From NCBI RefSeq assembly GCF_006476065.1, contig NZ_ML636798.1, positions 372,001-436,000 on the forward strand: 64,000 bases of DNA, read 5' to 3'. The position numbers were made by a program, and so were the translations under genes. Shown one piece after another: positions 45,617 through 53,962 of this stretch. Numbering within the stretch: position 1 is the first letter of the stretch; the number at the start of each line of letters is the position of its first letter. Origin of the DNA: Cognatiluteimonas lumbrici (GTDB taxonomy: Bacteria; Pseudomonadota; Gammaproteobacteria; Xanthomonadales; Xanthomonadaceae). Under the pieces are notes generated by a model. That model did not search any database. It saw nothing but the letters and a program-made list of their open reading frames with translations, and was not told the origin of the DNA.

Positions 45617-46417
45617 ATGGGGAAGCACTTGATCGTTCTGGGCGCGCTCGTGCTGGGCGTGGCCGTCGCACCGGCGGCGCTGGCGCAGGACACGCCGTAC
45701 GGGGCGCTGGCCGTGGACGAGGTGCAGGGCTACCACTTCGGTTTTGCGCATGATCATGGCAACCAGGTCGACGCCGACCGGCGCGCGACCGAGGAGTGCC
45801 AGAAGGCCGGCGGCACCAGCTGCCGGGTCGTGTTGCTGTGGTCGGGCGCCGGCTGCGGCGCCTACCGCTCGGTCACCGAGGGCGGCTAGGCGTACGGCTG
45901 GGGGGTGGCAGGCACCCGCGCCGCCGCCGAGAACATCGCCGAGCGCGAGCTGATGGCGCGCAGCAACGGGCGCATGGCCCAGAACCAGGCCTGGGCCTGC
46001 AACTCGGCCACGCCGGCACCGCTGGCGGTGCTGCTGGAAGAAGCCCCGCCGCAGGCCGGCCCGATGCGCTTCCCGGACAAGGAGGGCGACGAGTTCGAGT
46101 ACCAGGGCGCGCTGCAGGGCGGCGTCCCGCACGGCCATGGCGTCGCCACCTTCCCGGATGGCATGCGCTACGAGGGCAGCTTCGTCAACGGCGCGTTCCA
46201 TGGCCATGGCGTCTACACCTGGCCGAGCGGCGCGCGCTACGAGGGCGAGTTCCAGCACTGGGAGATGCACGGGCAGGGCACCTACCGCTTCGCCAGCGGC
46301 AAGACCTACGTCGGCGACCTGCGCAACAGCAAGCTCGAGGGTTACGGCAAGTACTACGACACCAGCGGCAACCTGGTGTACGACGGCCGCTGGAGCAACA
46401 ACCGGCAGGTCGACTGA
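45617..46417 (+). pseudogene. DUF4189-MORN repeat protein interrupted by an in-frame TAG
   Basis: A signal peptide (residues 1-23) and a DUF4189 domain (VDEVQGYHFGFAHDH, CQKAGGTSCRVVL, GAGCGAYRSVTEGG) are followed by TAG at 45887-45889. The same frame then continues the domain at once (AYGWGVAGTRAAAENIAER) and runs through four MORN repeats (such as GHGVATFPDGMRYEG and GHGVYTWPSGARYEG) to the normal stop. Apart from codon 91 the gene looks intact, without decay. It may be a recent nonsense mutation, a sequencing error, or readthrough; the first is the default reading. A TATAAA element at 45564 may be its -10. Confidence 0.7.
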
Positions 46418-46430
46418 GGCAAGCGGCGCC

Positions 46431-46451
46431 GGCCCCCGCGCAACGGGGGCC
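46431..46451. other. Strong hairpin between the MORN gene and yjdM
   Basis: GGCCCCCG and CGGGGGCC form a perfect 8-bp stem with a CGCAA loop. It lacks a T-run but could end or attenuate transcription or protect mRNA ends. Confidence 0.4.
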
Positions 46452-46479
46452 GCGCGCGAGGATGGGCGATAATGGAGGC

Positions 46480-46821
46480 ATGAACGACACGCTTCCCGAT
46501 TGCCCGCGCTGCGGCCAGGGCGACACCTATCCCGACGGCACGCTGCTGGTGTGCCCGCATTGCGCCCACGAGTGGGCGCCCGGTTCCGAGAACGAGAGCG
46601 ACGGTCCCGAGGTCCGCGACAGCAACGGCAACCCGTTGGCCGCGGGCGATACCGTGGTCGTGATCAAGGACCTCAAGGTCAAGGGCAGCTCGATCCCGCT
46701 CAAGCAGGGCACCGTGATCCGCAACATCCGCCTGGTCGACGGCGACGCCGAGCACATCGAAGGCCACTCGGACAGGATCAAGGGCCTCGTGCTCAAGACC
46801 TGCTTCCTGCGCAAGGCCTGA
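46480..46821 (+). CDS. yjdM: Zinc-ribbon protein YjdM (PhnA-like)
   Basis: The 113-aa protein begins with a four-cysteine zinc ribbon, CPRCGQGDTYPDG then CPHCAHEW, followed by the conserved C-terminal barrel (NGNPLAAGDTVVVIKDLKVK, GTVIRNIRL). This is the YjdM/PhnA family, historically named for the alkylphosphonate operon but not shown to act on phosphonates. GATAAT at 46468-46473 ends 6 nt before the ATG, and GGAGG lies between, so either a leaderless or a normally led start is possible. Confidence 0.85.
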   Translation: MNDTLPDCPRCGQGDTYPDGTLLVCPHCAHEWAPGSENESDGPEVRDSNGNPLAAGDTVVVIKDLKVKGSSIPLKQGTVIRNIRLVDGDAEHIEGHSDRIKGLVLKTCFLRKA

Positions 46822-46838
46822 GCGCGGGCCGCTGCGGC

Positions 46839-46852
46839 CTGACCTGGATCAA
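46839..46852 (+). promoter_or_regulatory. FNR/DNR-type box C (CTGACCTGGATCAA)
   Basis: One mismatch to TTGA-N6-TCAA. It is centred 75.5 bp upstream of the UbiM-like start. GAAGAT at 46875-46880 stands at the same distance from the box centre (29.5-34.5) as in box A, predicting activation from -41.5 and a leader of about 34 nt. Confidence 0.65.
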
Positions 46853-46920
46853 GGGCGGCCCCGGGGCTGCGCGGGAAGATGCAGCGCCGGCATGTGCCGG
46901 CTTCCCGGAAGGAGCCCGCC

Positions 46921-48111
46921 ATGCAGCCTGGACAATCCACCCCGCGAGACGTCGTGGTCGTCGGCGCCGGGCCTGCGGGATTGTGCGCGGCACTCGCACT
47001 CGCTGCGCGCGGACTGCGCGTGGACGTGGTCGAGCGCCAGTCGCGCGCGGCACTCGAGGCGCCCGCGTTCGACGGGCGCGAAATCGCGCTGACCCACGCT
47101 TCGACTCGCATCCTGCGCGAGCTCGATGTGCTGCAACGGATCGCCGACGCCGATATCGGGCCGTTGCGCCGCGCGCGCGTGCTCGACGGCGACCATCCGG
47201 GCTTCGAGGTGGATGCCGGCGGCGGCGCGGCCCACCTCGGGGTGTTGGTGTCCAACCACTGCATCCGCGCGGCGGCGTGGCAGGCGGTCGGCGACAGCGA
47301 CGCGATCGCGGTGCACGACGCGGCGGCAGTCGAAGCGGTCGCCACCGACGCCGGCAGCGCGAGGGTGGTGCTGGTCGATGGCCGCGAGCTGCGCGCGCCG
47401 CTCCTGGTGGTCGCCGACAGCCGGTTCTCGGAAACGCGCCGTGCGCTCGGCGTGCCGGTGGCGATGCACGACTTCGGCAAGACCATGCTGGTGTCGCGCG
47501 TGCGCCACGCCGAAGCCAACGACGGCGTGGCCTGGGAGTGGTTCGATCAAGGCCAGACACGCGCGTTCCTGCCGCTGGAAAAGCATCTCGCGTCGGCCGT
47601 GCTCACGGTCACCGGCGCCGAGGCACGGCGCCTGCTGGCGCTGTCGCCCCGGGCCTACGCCGACGAGCTTGCGGCTCGGTTCGAGGGGCGCTTCGGCACG
47701 ATGGAACCGGCCAGCAGCGTGCACAGCTATCCGCTGGTCGCGACCTGGGCAAAGCGATTCGCCGGGCCGCGCTTCGCGCTGGTCGGCGACGCCGCAGTGG
47801 GCATGCACCCGGTGACCGCGCATGGCTTCAACCTCGGCCTGGGCAGCGTCGAGCGGCTGGCGACGGCGGTCGGGGAAGCGATGGCGAGCCACGGCGATCC
47901 GGGGCACCCGGCCGCGCTGCGCGACTACGAGCGGCGTCATCGTCGCGCCAGCCTGCCGCTGTTCGCGGGCACCGGGCTGGTGGTGCGCCTGTTCACCGAC
48001 GACCGCGCGCCGATGCGGCCGCTGCGGCGCGCGGTGCTGCGCGGCATGCGTGCGCTGCCGCCGCTGCGTCGCCTGCTCGCCGCGCAACTGATGGACGCGA
48101 GCGCGCGGTGA
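46921..48111 (+). CDS. ubiM: FAD monooxygenase, UbiM-like ubiquinone hydroxylase
   Basis: The 396-aa flavoprotein has the dinucleotide motif VVVGAGPAGLCAALALA, the mid-protein motif ADSRFSETRRALG and the FAD/ribityl motif GDAAVGMHPVTAHGFNLGL. The ADSRFS variant and HPVTAHGFN are characteristic of UbiM, a UbiH/UbiF-family hydroxylase of the ubiquinone ring. The ATG follows GGAAGGAG. The 5' region has an FNR-type box, so expression may respond to low oxygen or nitric oxide, which is odd for an oxygen-using hydroxylase. A different aromatic hydroxylase of the same family is the alternative. Confidence 0.7.
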   Translation: MQPGQSTPRDVVVVGAGPAGLCAALALAARGLRVDVVERQSRAALEAPAFDGREIALTHASTRILRELDVLQRIADADIGPLRRARVLDGDHPGFEVDAGGGAAHLGVLVSNHCIRAAAWQAVGDSDAIAVHDAAAVEAVATDAGSARVVLVDGRELRAPLLVVADSRFSETRRALGVPVAMHDFGKTMLVSRVRHAEANDGVAWEWFDQGQTRAFLPLEKHLASAVLTVTGAEARRLLALSPRAYADELAARFEGRFGTMEPASSVHSYPLVATWAKRFAGPRFALVGDAAVGMHPVTAHGFNLGLGSVERLATAVGEAMASHGDPGHPAALRDYERRHRRASLPLFAGTGLVVRLFTDDRAPMRPLRRAVLRGMRALPPLRRLLAAQLMDASAR

Positions 48112-48124
48112 TAAAGTCCGTCGG

Positions 48125-49045
48125 ATGACGAATCCGGATCCGCGTCCCTATCCCATCGGCACCCCCGGGCAACCGTGGGGCCCGGCCGAAGTCGCCGCGT
48201 GGCGCGCGCGGCAGGTGCGCAGGCGCAGCCATGCCGACGAGGTCGTGTCGGTGATCGAACGGCTGGCGGGGCGCTTCGAACTCATCCAGTACGGCGAGCT
48301 CGACTACGCGCCGGATCGTTACCCGCTGCTGGCGCTGCGCTCGCGCGACTGGGACGACGCCCTGCCGGTGGCGCTGGTGACCGGCGGCGTGCACGGCTAC
48401 GAGACCAGCGGCGTGCACGGTGCGCTGCAGTTCCTCGACCTGCACGCGGATGCCTATGCCGGCCGCGTCAACCTGCTGGTTGCGCCCTGCGTCAGCCCCT
48501 GGGGCTACGAGCGCATCCACCGCTGGAACCCGGACGCGCTCGATCCGAACCGCAACTTCCGCGAGGGCAGCCCGGCCGGCGAATGCGCGGCGCTGCTGCG
48601 GCTGGTGGCGCCGCTGCGCGGCCGCTTCCTGCTGCACGTGGACCTGCACGAGACCACCGACAGCGACGAGTCCGAGTTCCGCCCGGCGCTGGCCGCGCGC
48701 GACGGCAAGCCGTTCGTGCCCGGCACCATCCCGGACGGCTTCTACCTGGTGGACGACAGCGCGAACCTGCAGCCGGGTTTCCAGCAGGCGATCATCGAGG
48801 CGGTATCGCAGGTGACCCACATCGCGCCGGCCGACGCCGACGGCGAGATCATCGGCTCTCCCGTGCTGGCACCCGGCGTCATCGCCTACCCGGTGCGCGA
48901 GCTAGGCCTGTGCACCGGCATCACCGGCGCGCGCTACACCACCACCACCGAGGTCTATCCGGACAGCCCGCGCGCGACCCCGGAGCAGTGCAACGCCGCG
49001 CAGGCGGCCGCGGTGCGCGCGGCGCTCGACTACGCATTGGCATGA
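48125..49045 (+). CDS. M14-type metallocarboxypeptidase / aspartoacylase-like
   Basis: The 306-aa cytoplasmic protein has a zinc site of the M14/AstE superfamily: VTGGVHGYETSG (His and Glu), DLHETTDSDESEF with the third His, and NRNFREGSP. The N-terminal GTPGQPWGPAEVAAW is family-specific. Substrate unknown; peptide or amide cleavage is expected. It starts 13 nt after the UbiM-like gene and could be co-transcribed with it. Confidence 0.75.
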   Translation: MTNPDPRPYPIGTPGQPWGPAEVAAWRARQVRRRSHADEVVSVIERLAGRFELIQYGELDYAPDRYPLLALRSRDWDDALPVALVTGGVHGYETSGVHGALQFLDLHADAYAGRVNLLVAPCVSPWGYERIHRWNPDALDPNRNFREGSPAGECAALLRLVAPLRGRFLLHVDLHETTDSDESEFRPALAARDGKPFVPGTIPDGFYLVDDSANLQPGFQQAIIEAVSQVTHIAPADADGEIIGSPVLAPGVIAYPVRELGLCTGITGARYTTTTEVYPDSPRATPEQCNAAQAAAVRAALDYALA

Positions 49046-49055
49046 TCCGCCGGGC

Positions 49056-49661
49056 ATGAAACCCCCGGGCTACACGCTTGTCTACACCCCGCGCTCGCAC
49101 TTCGCGCGCAAGGTGCGGCTGCTCGCCGACGCGCTCGGCATTCCGCTCGCGCTGGTGGACGCCGGCAACGTCGCCGACGCCGATCCGGCCGCCTACGGGC
49201 CCAACCCGCTGATGAAGGTCCCGACACTGCTGGACGGCGAGCGCGTGGTGTTCGAATCGGACCATATCGCCGCCTGCCTCGTGCGCGCGCACGACCCGGG
49301 CGACCGCTTCGGCGTGCTCGCCACCGACGTCGCCACCCTCAACGCGCGCGCGGTGATGAACGGCGTGATGGCGCAGGAGGTGGAACTGCTGCTGGCCGAA
49401 CGCAGCGGACTGTCCACCGACCACCCGCGCTTCGACAAGATGCGCGCTTCGCTGCTGCAGGGGCTGGCGTGGCTCGAGGACCATGCCGGGGTGTTCCCGC
49501 GCCAGCCGAGCTACCTCGGCTTCCACCTGCTGGCTCTTTGGGACCACCTCGTCATTTACGGGATGGTGCCGCTGGACTATCCGCGGCTGCGTGCGCACAT
49601 CGAGGCGTGGCGGGACTGGGCGTTCGCCGCCGCCTCGCGCCCGCCGCCTATCCGCTCGTGA
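49056..49661 (+). CDS. Glutathione S-transferase family protein
   Basis: The 201-aa protein has a thioredoxin-fold N-terminus (YTLVYTPRSHFARKVRLLADAL; shown in part), the cis-Pro segment MKVPTLLDGE and the ESD glutathione contact in VFESDHIAACL, then an all-helical C-terminal domain. Ser/Tyr near YTPRS replaces the Cys of the beta class. The substrate is unknown. It begins 10 nt after the M14-type gene. Its last 14 nt overlap the convergent dipZ gene. Confidence 0.8.
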   Translation: MKPPGYTLVYTPRSHFARKVRLLADALGIPLALVDAGNVADADPAAYGPNPLMKVPTLLDGERVVFESDHIAACLVRAHDPGDRFGVLATDVATLNARAVMNGVMAQEVELLLAERSGLSTDHPRFDKMRASLLQGLAWLEDHAGVFPRQPSYLGFHLLALWDHLVIYGMVPLDYPRLRAHIEAWRDWAFAAASRPPPIRS

Positions 49662-51369
49662 ACGCGTAGGCGCGCGCGCCCGGGTCGAGGAAGCTGATCT
49701 CGAACAGGCGCTCGCGGCTGCCGCGGCGCTGGCGCACGAGCTGGTAGAGGCGCTCGCCGTCGATGGTGCCGTTGCCGGCCGCGTCGATGTCGCTGCCGGC
49801 ATCCGCGCCCGGCGGCTGGCCGTCCAGCGTGATCCGGAAGCGCACCGGGGTGCCGTCCTCCGCCGGCGCCAGCACCAGGTGCAGGTCGCGCGCGCGGAAG
49901 CGCAGGGTGATGCTGGCGCCGGCGCGCTCGGCGCGCGCGAATTCCGGCTGCACCGTCCAGCGGCCTTCGAGCGCCCACTGGTCGGGCGCGAGCTGCGCGA
50001 CCCGCGGGTAGTCCCAGGCCACGCCCTTCGCGAGCGCGTTGTTGGCGAAGCGTTCGGCGCGGGCATGGCCGAGGTAGGTTTCCGGGGTCCGCCGCCAGTC
50101 CCTCGAGGGCGGCGCCTCCGCGCCCGCGGCGCGGTTGCCGACGTAGCCGCCGGGCAGGTCGGTGGCGCCGGCCTCGGCCAGCAGCCTGCGGATGACGTCC
50201 TCGCTGCGCGCGTACTCGCCCTCGCCGAAGTGGTGGTAGCGGATCCGCCCCTGGGCGTCGACGAAGTAGTGCGCGGGCCAATAGCGATTCTCGAACGCGC
50301 GCCAGATCGCGTAGTCGTTGTCGAGCGCGACCGGGTAGCCGATGCCCAGCGTTTCGATCGCTTCGGCGACGTTGCCCGGATCCTTCTCGAACGCGAATTC
50401 GGGCGTGTGCACGCCGAGCACGACCAGGCCGTGGTCGCGGTACTTGTCGGCCCAGCCGCGCAGGTAGGGCAGGGTGCGCAGGCAGTTGATGCAGGAGTAG
50501 GTCCAGAAATCGACCAGCACGACCTTGCCGCGCAGGCCTTCGCGGGTCAGCGGCGGGCCGTTGAACCAGCCGGTGGCGCCGTCGAGCCGCGGCAGCCAGC
50601 CCTCCACGGGCAAGGGCACGCCCTCGCGTGGCGCTGGCGACGGCGCGCTGCGCGAGGGCGAGACCACGTCCACCAGGCGCTGCTCCAGCTTCGCGGTGCT
50701 GGCCAGCGACAGGCGCGTGAGCAGTCCGGTGTCCAGGCCGAGCGCGATCGCCGCGACCCCGAGCAGCACGAGCGCGCCGAGCACGCGCCGCAGCTGTTCG
50801 CCCCAGCCCAGCGAGCGCTGCATCGCCGCGAACACGCGGCCGCCGAGCAGCAGCGCCAGCGCCAGCGAGGTCGCGGCGCCGGCGGCGAACGCGACCAGCA
50901 GCAGGGTGGTGCCGACGCTCGCGCCCTTGAGCGCCGCGGCGGTCAGGATCAGGCCGAGGATCGGGCCGGCGCAGGGCGCCCACAGCAGGCCGGTGGCCAC
51001 GCCCAGGCCCAGCGCGGCCCAGGCCGAGTCGCCGGCGTCGGCGCGCATGGACAGGCGTCCACCGAGCGCCACGAATGGGCGCGCCAGCCAGTCGGAGAAG
51101 CGCGGCAGCAACAGCGCCAGCCCGACCAGCGCAAGCACCGCCATCGCCATCCAGCGGCCCCAGGTGTTGAGCTGCACCACCCAGTGCCCGCCGACCGCGG
51201 CCAGCGTCGCCACCGCCGCGAAGGTGAGCGCCATGCCGATGAGCATCGGCAGGCCGTTGCGCGCGAACGGCCGGTCGGCGCGCGCGAACACGAACGGCAG
51301 CACCGGCAGGATGCACGGGCTGACGATGGTCAGCACGCCGCCCAGGTAGGCGAGGATCAGCACCAGCAT
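49648..51369 (-). CDS. dipZ: DipZ: CcdA-type thiol electron carrier fused to thioredoxin domain
   Basis: The 573-aa membrane protein has a CcdA/DsbD-like N-terminal part with the paired-cysteine segments IVSPCILPVLP and LWAPCAGPILG, then a periplasmic thioredoxin-like domain with FWTYSCINCLRTLPYL (CxxC) and a C-terminal beta domain of about 150 residues resembling the carbohydrate-binding-like part of mycobacterial DipZ. It carries electrons from cytoplasmic thioredoxin to exported targets. The C-terminal 14 nt overlap the convergent GST gene. Confidence 0.9.
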   Translation of the reverse strand: MLVLILAYLGGVLTIVSPCILPVLPFVFARADRPFARNGLPMLIGMALTFAAVATLAAVGGHWVVQLNTWGRWMAMAVLALVGLALLLPRFSDWLARPFVALGGRLSMRADAGDSAWAALGLGVATGLLWAPCAGPILGLILTAAALKGASVGTTLLLVAFAAGAATSLALALLLGGRVFAAMQRSLGWGEQLRRVLGALVLLGVAAIALGLDTGLLTRLSLASTAKLEQRLVDVVSPSRSAPSPAPREGVPLPVEGWLPRLDGATGWFNGPPLTREGLRGKVVLVDFWTYSCINCLRTLPYLRGWADKYRDHGLVVLGVHTPEFAFEKDPGNVAEAIETLGIGYPVALDNDYAIWRAFENRYWPAHYFVDAQGRIRYHHFGEGEYARSEDVIRRLLAEAGATDLPGGYVGNRAAGAEAPPSRDWRRTPETYLGHARAERFANNALAKGVAWDYPRVAQLAPDQWALEGRWTVQPEFARAERAGASITLRFRARDLHLVLAPAEDGTPVRFRITLDGQPPGADAGSDIDAAGNGTIDGERLYQLVRQRRGSRERLFEISFLDPGARAYAFTSG

Positions 51370-51415
51370 GCCGCCACGTTACCCCTTGGGCCTGCGGTCC
51401 GGACCGGACCCGGGC

Positions 51416-51452
51416 AAAAAAAACGCCGCGCGGTCGCTGGACCGGCGCGGCG
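51416..51452 (-). terminator. Rho-independent terminator of the SutA-like gene
   Basis: On the minus strand a G+C-rich hairpin (GCCGCGC...GCGCGGC, one bulge) is followed directly by eight T. It sits 28 nt past the stop codon of the 72-aa gene. Confidence 0.8.
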
Positions 51453-51479
51453 CTTCGTGCGCGGGCGTGTCGCCTCGGG

Positions 51480-51698
51480 TCAGCCGTTGGCCTTGCGCTT
51501 GGCGGCCGCCTTCTTGGCCGGCGCCTTGCGCGTCGCCGTGGTGTTGGAACGGAACGGCGTCGGCGCGCGGGTGCGCAGCGGCGTGTTGCCGATGACTTCG
51601 ATGCGGCCACCGCGCTTGCGGAAGGCGGCGATGTCCTCGGCAATGGACTCGTGCGACATGCTGTTCGCAGCGACGGGCTTGGACGGGGTACGAGCCAT
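51480..51698 (-). CDS. Small basic protein with SutA-like core and Lys/Ala-rich tail
   Basis: The 72-aa protein has a central segment ESIAEDIAAFRKRGGRIEVI, similar in pattern to the RNA-polymerase-binding regulator SutA (FLARGGKVQEI), and a histone-H1-like tail RKAPAKKAAAKRK. SutA helps transcription in slow growth in Pseudomonas; the match is by eye and the acidic N-terminus of SutA is missing. The start at 51698 follows AGGAG. The gene has its own promoter (51733-51761) and terminator, so it is monocistronic. Nucleic-acid binding through the tail is inferred. Confidence 0.6.
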   Translation of the reverse strand: MARTPSKPVAANSMSHESIAEDIAAFRKRGGRIEVIGNTPLRTRAPTPFRSNTTATRKAPAKKAAAKRKANG

Positions 51699-51732
51699 GA
51701 GTCTCCTTCTGAAGGGGGCGGAGAAAGCCGCC

Positions 51733-51761
51733 ATCTTACGCGAAGTGCATTGATTTTGCAA
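51733..51761 (-). promoter_or_regulatory. Sigma70 promoter of the SutA-like gene
   Basis: Minus strand TTGCAA (51756-51761), exactly 17 nt, TAAGAT (51733-51738). The surrounding DNA is unusually A+T-rich for this window. Predicted leader is about 28 nt. Confidence 0.7.
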
Positions 51762-51812
51762 ATAAAACCGCCAAACCTCGGCCAAAATGCGGCGATCTCC
51801 GGCGATCTGCGG

Positions 51813-53579
51813 TCAATGCCCGGGCAGCTCCAGTCCGCCCGCGGCGCGGTGCAGTTCGCGCAGGCGGCTTCCAAGCACGGCGACGTTGCCTTCTACGGCC
51901 TCCAGGGCCGCCTGCCGGTCCGCGGGAAGCCATCCGCGCGCCTGGGCGAACAGGGCGTCGCGCTGGCCCTGCCAGCGCGCGGCCAGGGCCGTTGCCTCGG
52001 GGCCGATCGCGCGGCGCTCTGCAGGCTGCGGCAGCCCGTAGCCGTCCGGCGCGAGCTGTGCCGGGCGGGTGAGCAGGTCCTCGATCGCCAGCAGCCCGCC
52101 GGCCTCGTCGCGGGCGACATCCGGCATGTGGCGCTTGAGTACGTCGCGTGCCTCGAGCTGCAGGCGTCGCAGGGCAGCCTCCTCGAGCAGCAGCAGGGCA
52201 GCGCTGGCACGCAGCCCGGCAGCCCCGAACACGGCCGCCCGATCGCCCGCGGGCAGCGCCAGCCACTCGCGCACGTCGCGCTGCGGAAGCTCGAGCGCGG
52301 CGCGTGCGACGTCGAACATCGCCTGGTAACGCGCGCTCGCGGGCGGGAAGTAGTAGCCCTGGCGGATCGCGCGGTCGCGATCGTCGAGCACCGAGGCGTC
52401 GACGACACCGGCCGCGTCGAGCCGCCGCAGCAGGCCGCCCGGCGTGATGCTCATCAGGTCCGCCGCGTGCAGGCCGGGCACGCCGTCGGCCAGCAGCCGC
52501 GCGGTCTCCACGGCACAGTTGTTGCCGATGAAGTAATAGCGGCCGTCGTAGCTCCAGTGCAGGCGGGCCGCGCGCTGCAGCAGCGTCGCGACTTCTTCCG
52601 GGTGCAGCCGCAGCGGGATCGAGCGCAGGCCGCGCAGTTCCACCTTGGTATACTCCTCGACCACCTGCGCCAGCGGCAGCAGGAACAGCCGCGAGGGGTA
52701 GGAGCCGGTGAGCCCGCGCCAACTCGAGACCTGCACGTCGTCCACGAAGGCGCGGAACGAGAGCACCAGGTGCCAGTCCAGGTCGAGCCGGCAGTCGGGC
52801 CCCGGCGCGCGTCCCGGTGCGCACACCACCAACCGCAGCATGCTGTGGCCCCAGCGGCTCATTGGTCGCTCGTTGCCCTCCGCGAGCAGGTAGTCCACCG
52901 CGTACACGCGCGCGGGATCGAGTTCGAGCAGCGGCGCCGACGGGGTCGCGGTGGCGTCGAACTGCACGAACGGCAGGCCTGGCGGGCAGGGCGCATGCGC
53001 GCGCGGCTCCCCGAATGCGGCGTCGAAGTGGCGTGCCAGCTGTGGGCGCCGGCACGGGTAGCTGTCGTCCAGCAGGTAGTACTCGAGGTTGACGGCCACG
53101 AACTCGGCCGGCGACTCGAGCTCGTACAGGTCGGGGCTGCGGTCGGTGAAGCGGTTGCGCGTACGCCAGGGCCGCAACGGTGCGTCCTGCCAGCCGGCCA
53201 GGTCGAGCAGGCGCGGATCGCGCGACAGCCCGCCAGCGGCGCTGCGGTCGTAGAGGTGCGCGAGCTCGTGCACCAGCGCCGCGCGCGCGGCATGCCCGTC
53301 GGCGTCCGCCAGCAAGGCGCGCCGCAGCAGGATGCGGTCGCCACGTGCGCGGCCGTGGACGTCGGCAGGAAGGTCGTCGCGCCATTCCACCCGGACCGCG
53401 CCCAGCGCATCGGCCCAGTGCCGCGGCAAGGCCCGGGCGACCTCGTGCATCGCGGCACGCGCCTGCGTTGCCTCTTCGTCGTGCAGGCTGTCGGTCGCGA
53501 GCTGCAACTCGAGCGCCCGCGCGGATGTAGCGCAGGCAAGCAGTGCCAGGAAGGCCGCGGCGAAGCGCCGCGCCGGCAT
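51813..53579 (-). CDS. DUF4105 domain exported protein
   Basis: The 588-aa product has a signal peptide (AAAFLALLACATSARA). An early HELAHLYDRS looks like a zinc-peptidase HExxH-type helix. The DUF4105 part follows, with MSRWGHSMLRLVVCAPGR, VSSWRGLTGSYPSRLFLLPL, and YYFIGNNCAVETARLL. DUF4105 proteins are thought to be surface or periplasmic, with a possible Cys/His hydrolase centre (GHSM, NNC). The start at 53579 overlaps the stop of the DUF2388 gene (TGATG), so both are co-translated. Confidence 0.8.
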   Translation of the reverse strand: MPARRFAAAFLALLACATSARALELQLATDSLHDEEATQARAAMHEVARALPRHWADALGAVRVEWRDDLPADVHGRARGDRILLRRALLADADGHAARAALVHELAHLYDRSAAGGLSRDPRLLDLAGWQDAPLRPWRTRNRFTDRSPDLYELESPAEFVAVNLEYYLLDDSYPCRRPQLARHFDAAFGEPRAHAPCPPGLPFVQFDATATPSAPLLELDPARVYAVDYLLAEGNERPMSRWGHSMLRLVVCAPGRAPGPDCRLDLDWHLVLSFRAFVDDVQVSSWRGLTGSYPSRLFLLPLAQVVEEYTKVELRGLRSIPLRLHPEEVATLLQRAARLHWSYDGRYYFIGNNCAVETARLLADGVPGLHAADLMSITPGGLLRRLDAAGVVDASVLDDRDRAIRQGYYFPPASARYQAMFDVARAALELPQRDVREWLALPAGDRAAVFGAAGLRASAALLLLEEAALRRLQLEARDVLKRHMPDVARDEAGGLLAIEDLLTRPAQLAPDGYGLPQPAERRAIGPEATALAARWQGQRDALFAQARGWLPADRQAALEAVEGNVAVLGSRLRELHRAAGGLELPGH

Positions 53580-53884
53580 CACTGCGCCAGGATCGCCCGT
53601 GCCAGCTGCATGTCGCTGCGCCCGCGCAGTTCCGGATGGCGCTCGCGCAGGTGGCGCAGCGCGGCTTCGAGCATGGCGCCGCGGATCGCGCCGTCGCTGG
53701 CGACGAAACCGGCGGCGTCGTCGCGGGCCTGGTGCACGATCTTGTCGTCGCCCGAGGTGCTGCCGGACGAGGCCGAGCTGCCCGCGGCCGAGGTGCCGGC
53801 GCTGCTGCCGGCGAAGCTGCTGGCGGCCGCCGGGGATGCCGCGAGTGCGAGGCAGGCGGCCAGGGCGAGGCTGTGGATGCGCAT
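53579..53884 (-). CDS. DUF2388 domain exported protein
   Basis: The 101-aa protein has a signal peptide (residues 1-21), a Ser/Gly/Ala linker and the DUF2388 core DDKIVHQARDDAAGFVASDG followed by AIRGAMLEAALRHLRERHP. The family is known from pseudomonads and relatives, usually beside a DUF4105 gene, as here. Function unknown. Confidence 0.8.
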   Translation of the reverse strand: MRIHSLALAACLALAASPAAASSFAGSSAGTSAAGSSASSGSTSGDDKIVHQARDDAAGFVASDGAIRGAMLEAALRHLRERHPELRGRSDMQLARAILAQ

Positions 53885-53962
53885 GGGGCGTGCGTGGGCG
53901 TGGGGAGTTCCAAGCCTAGCGCGTTTCCGGCGATCATGGCGCACCTGTCCCGGAGAACCGCC

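Noticed and set aside
46431-46451. Rho-independent terminator after the MORN gene
   Set aside because: The stem is strong but no T-run follows on either strand, so it was listed only as a hairpin.
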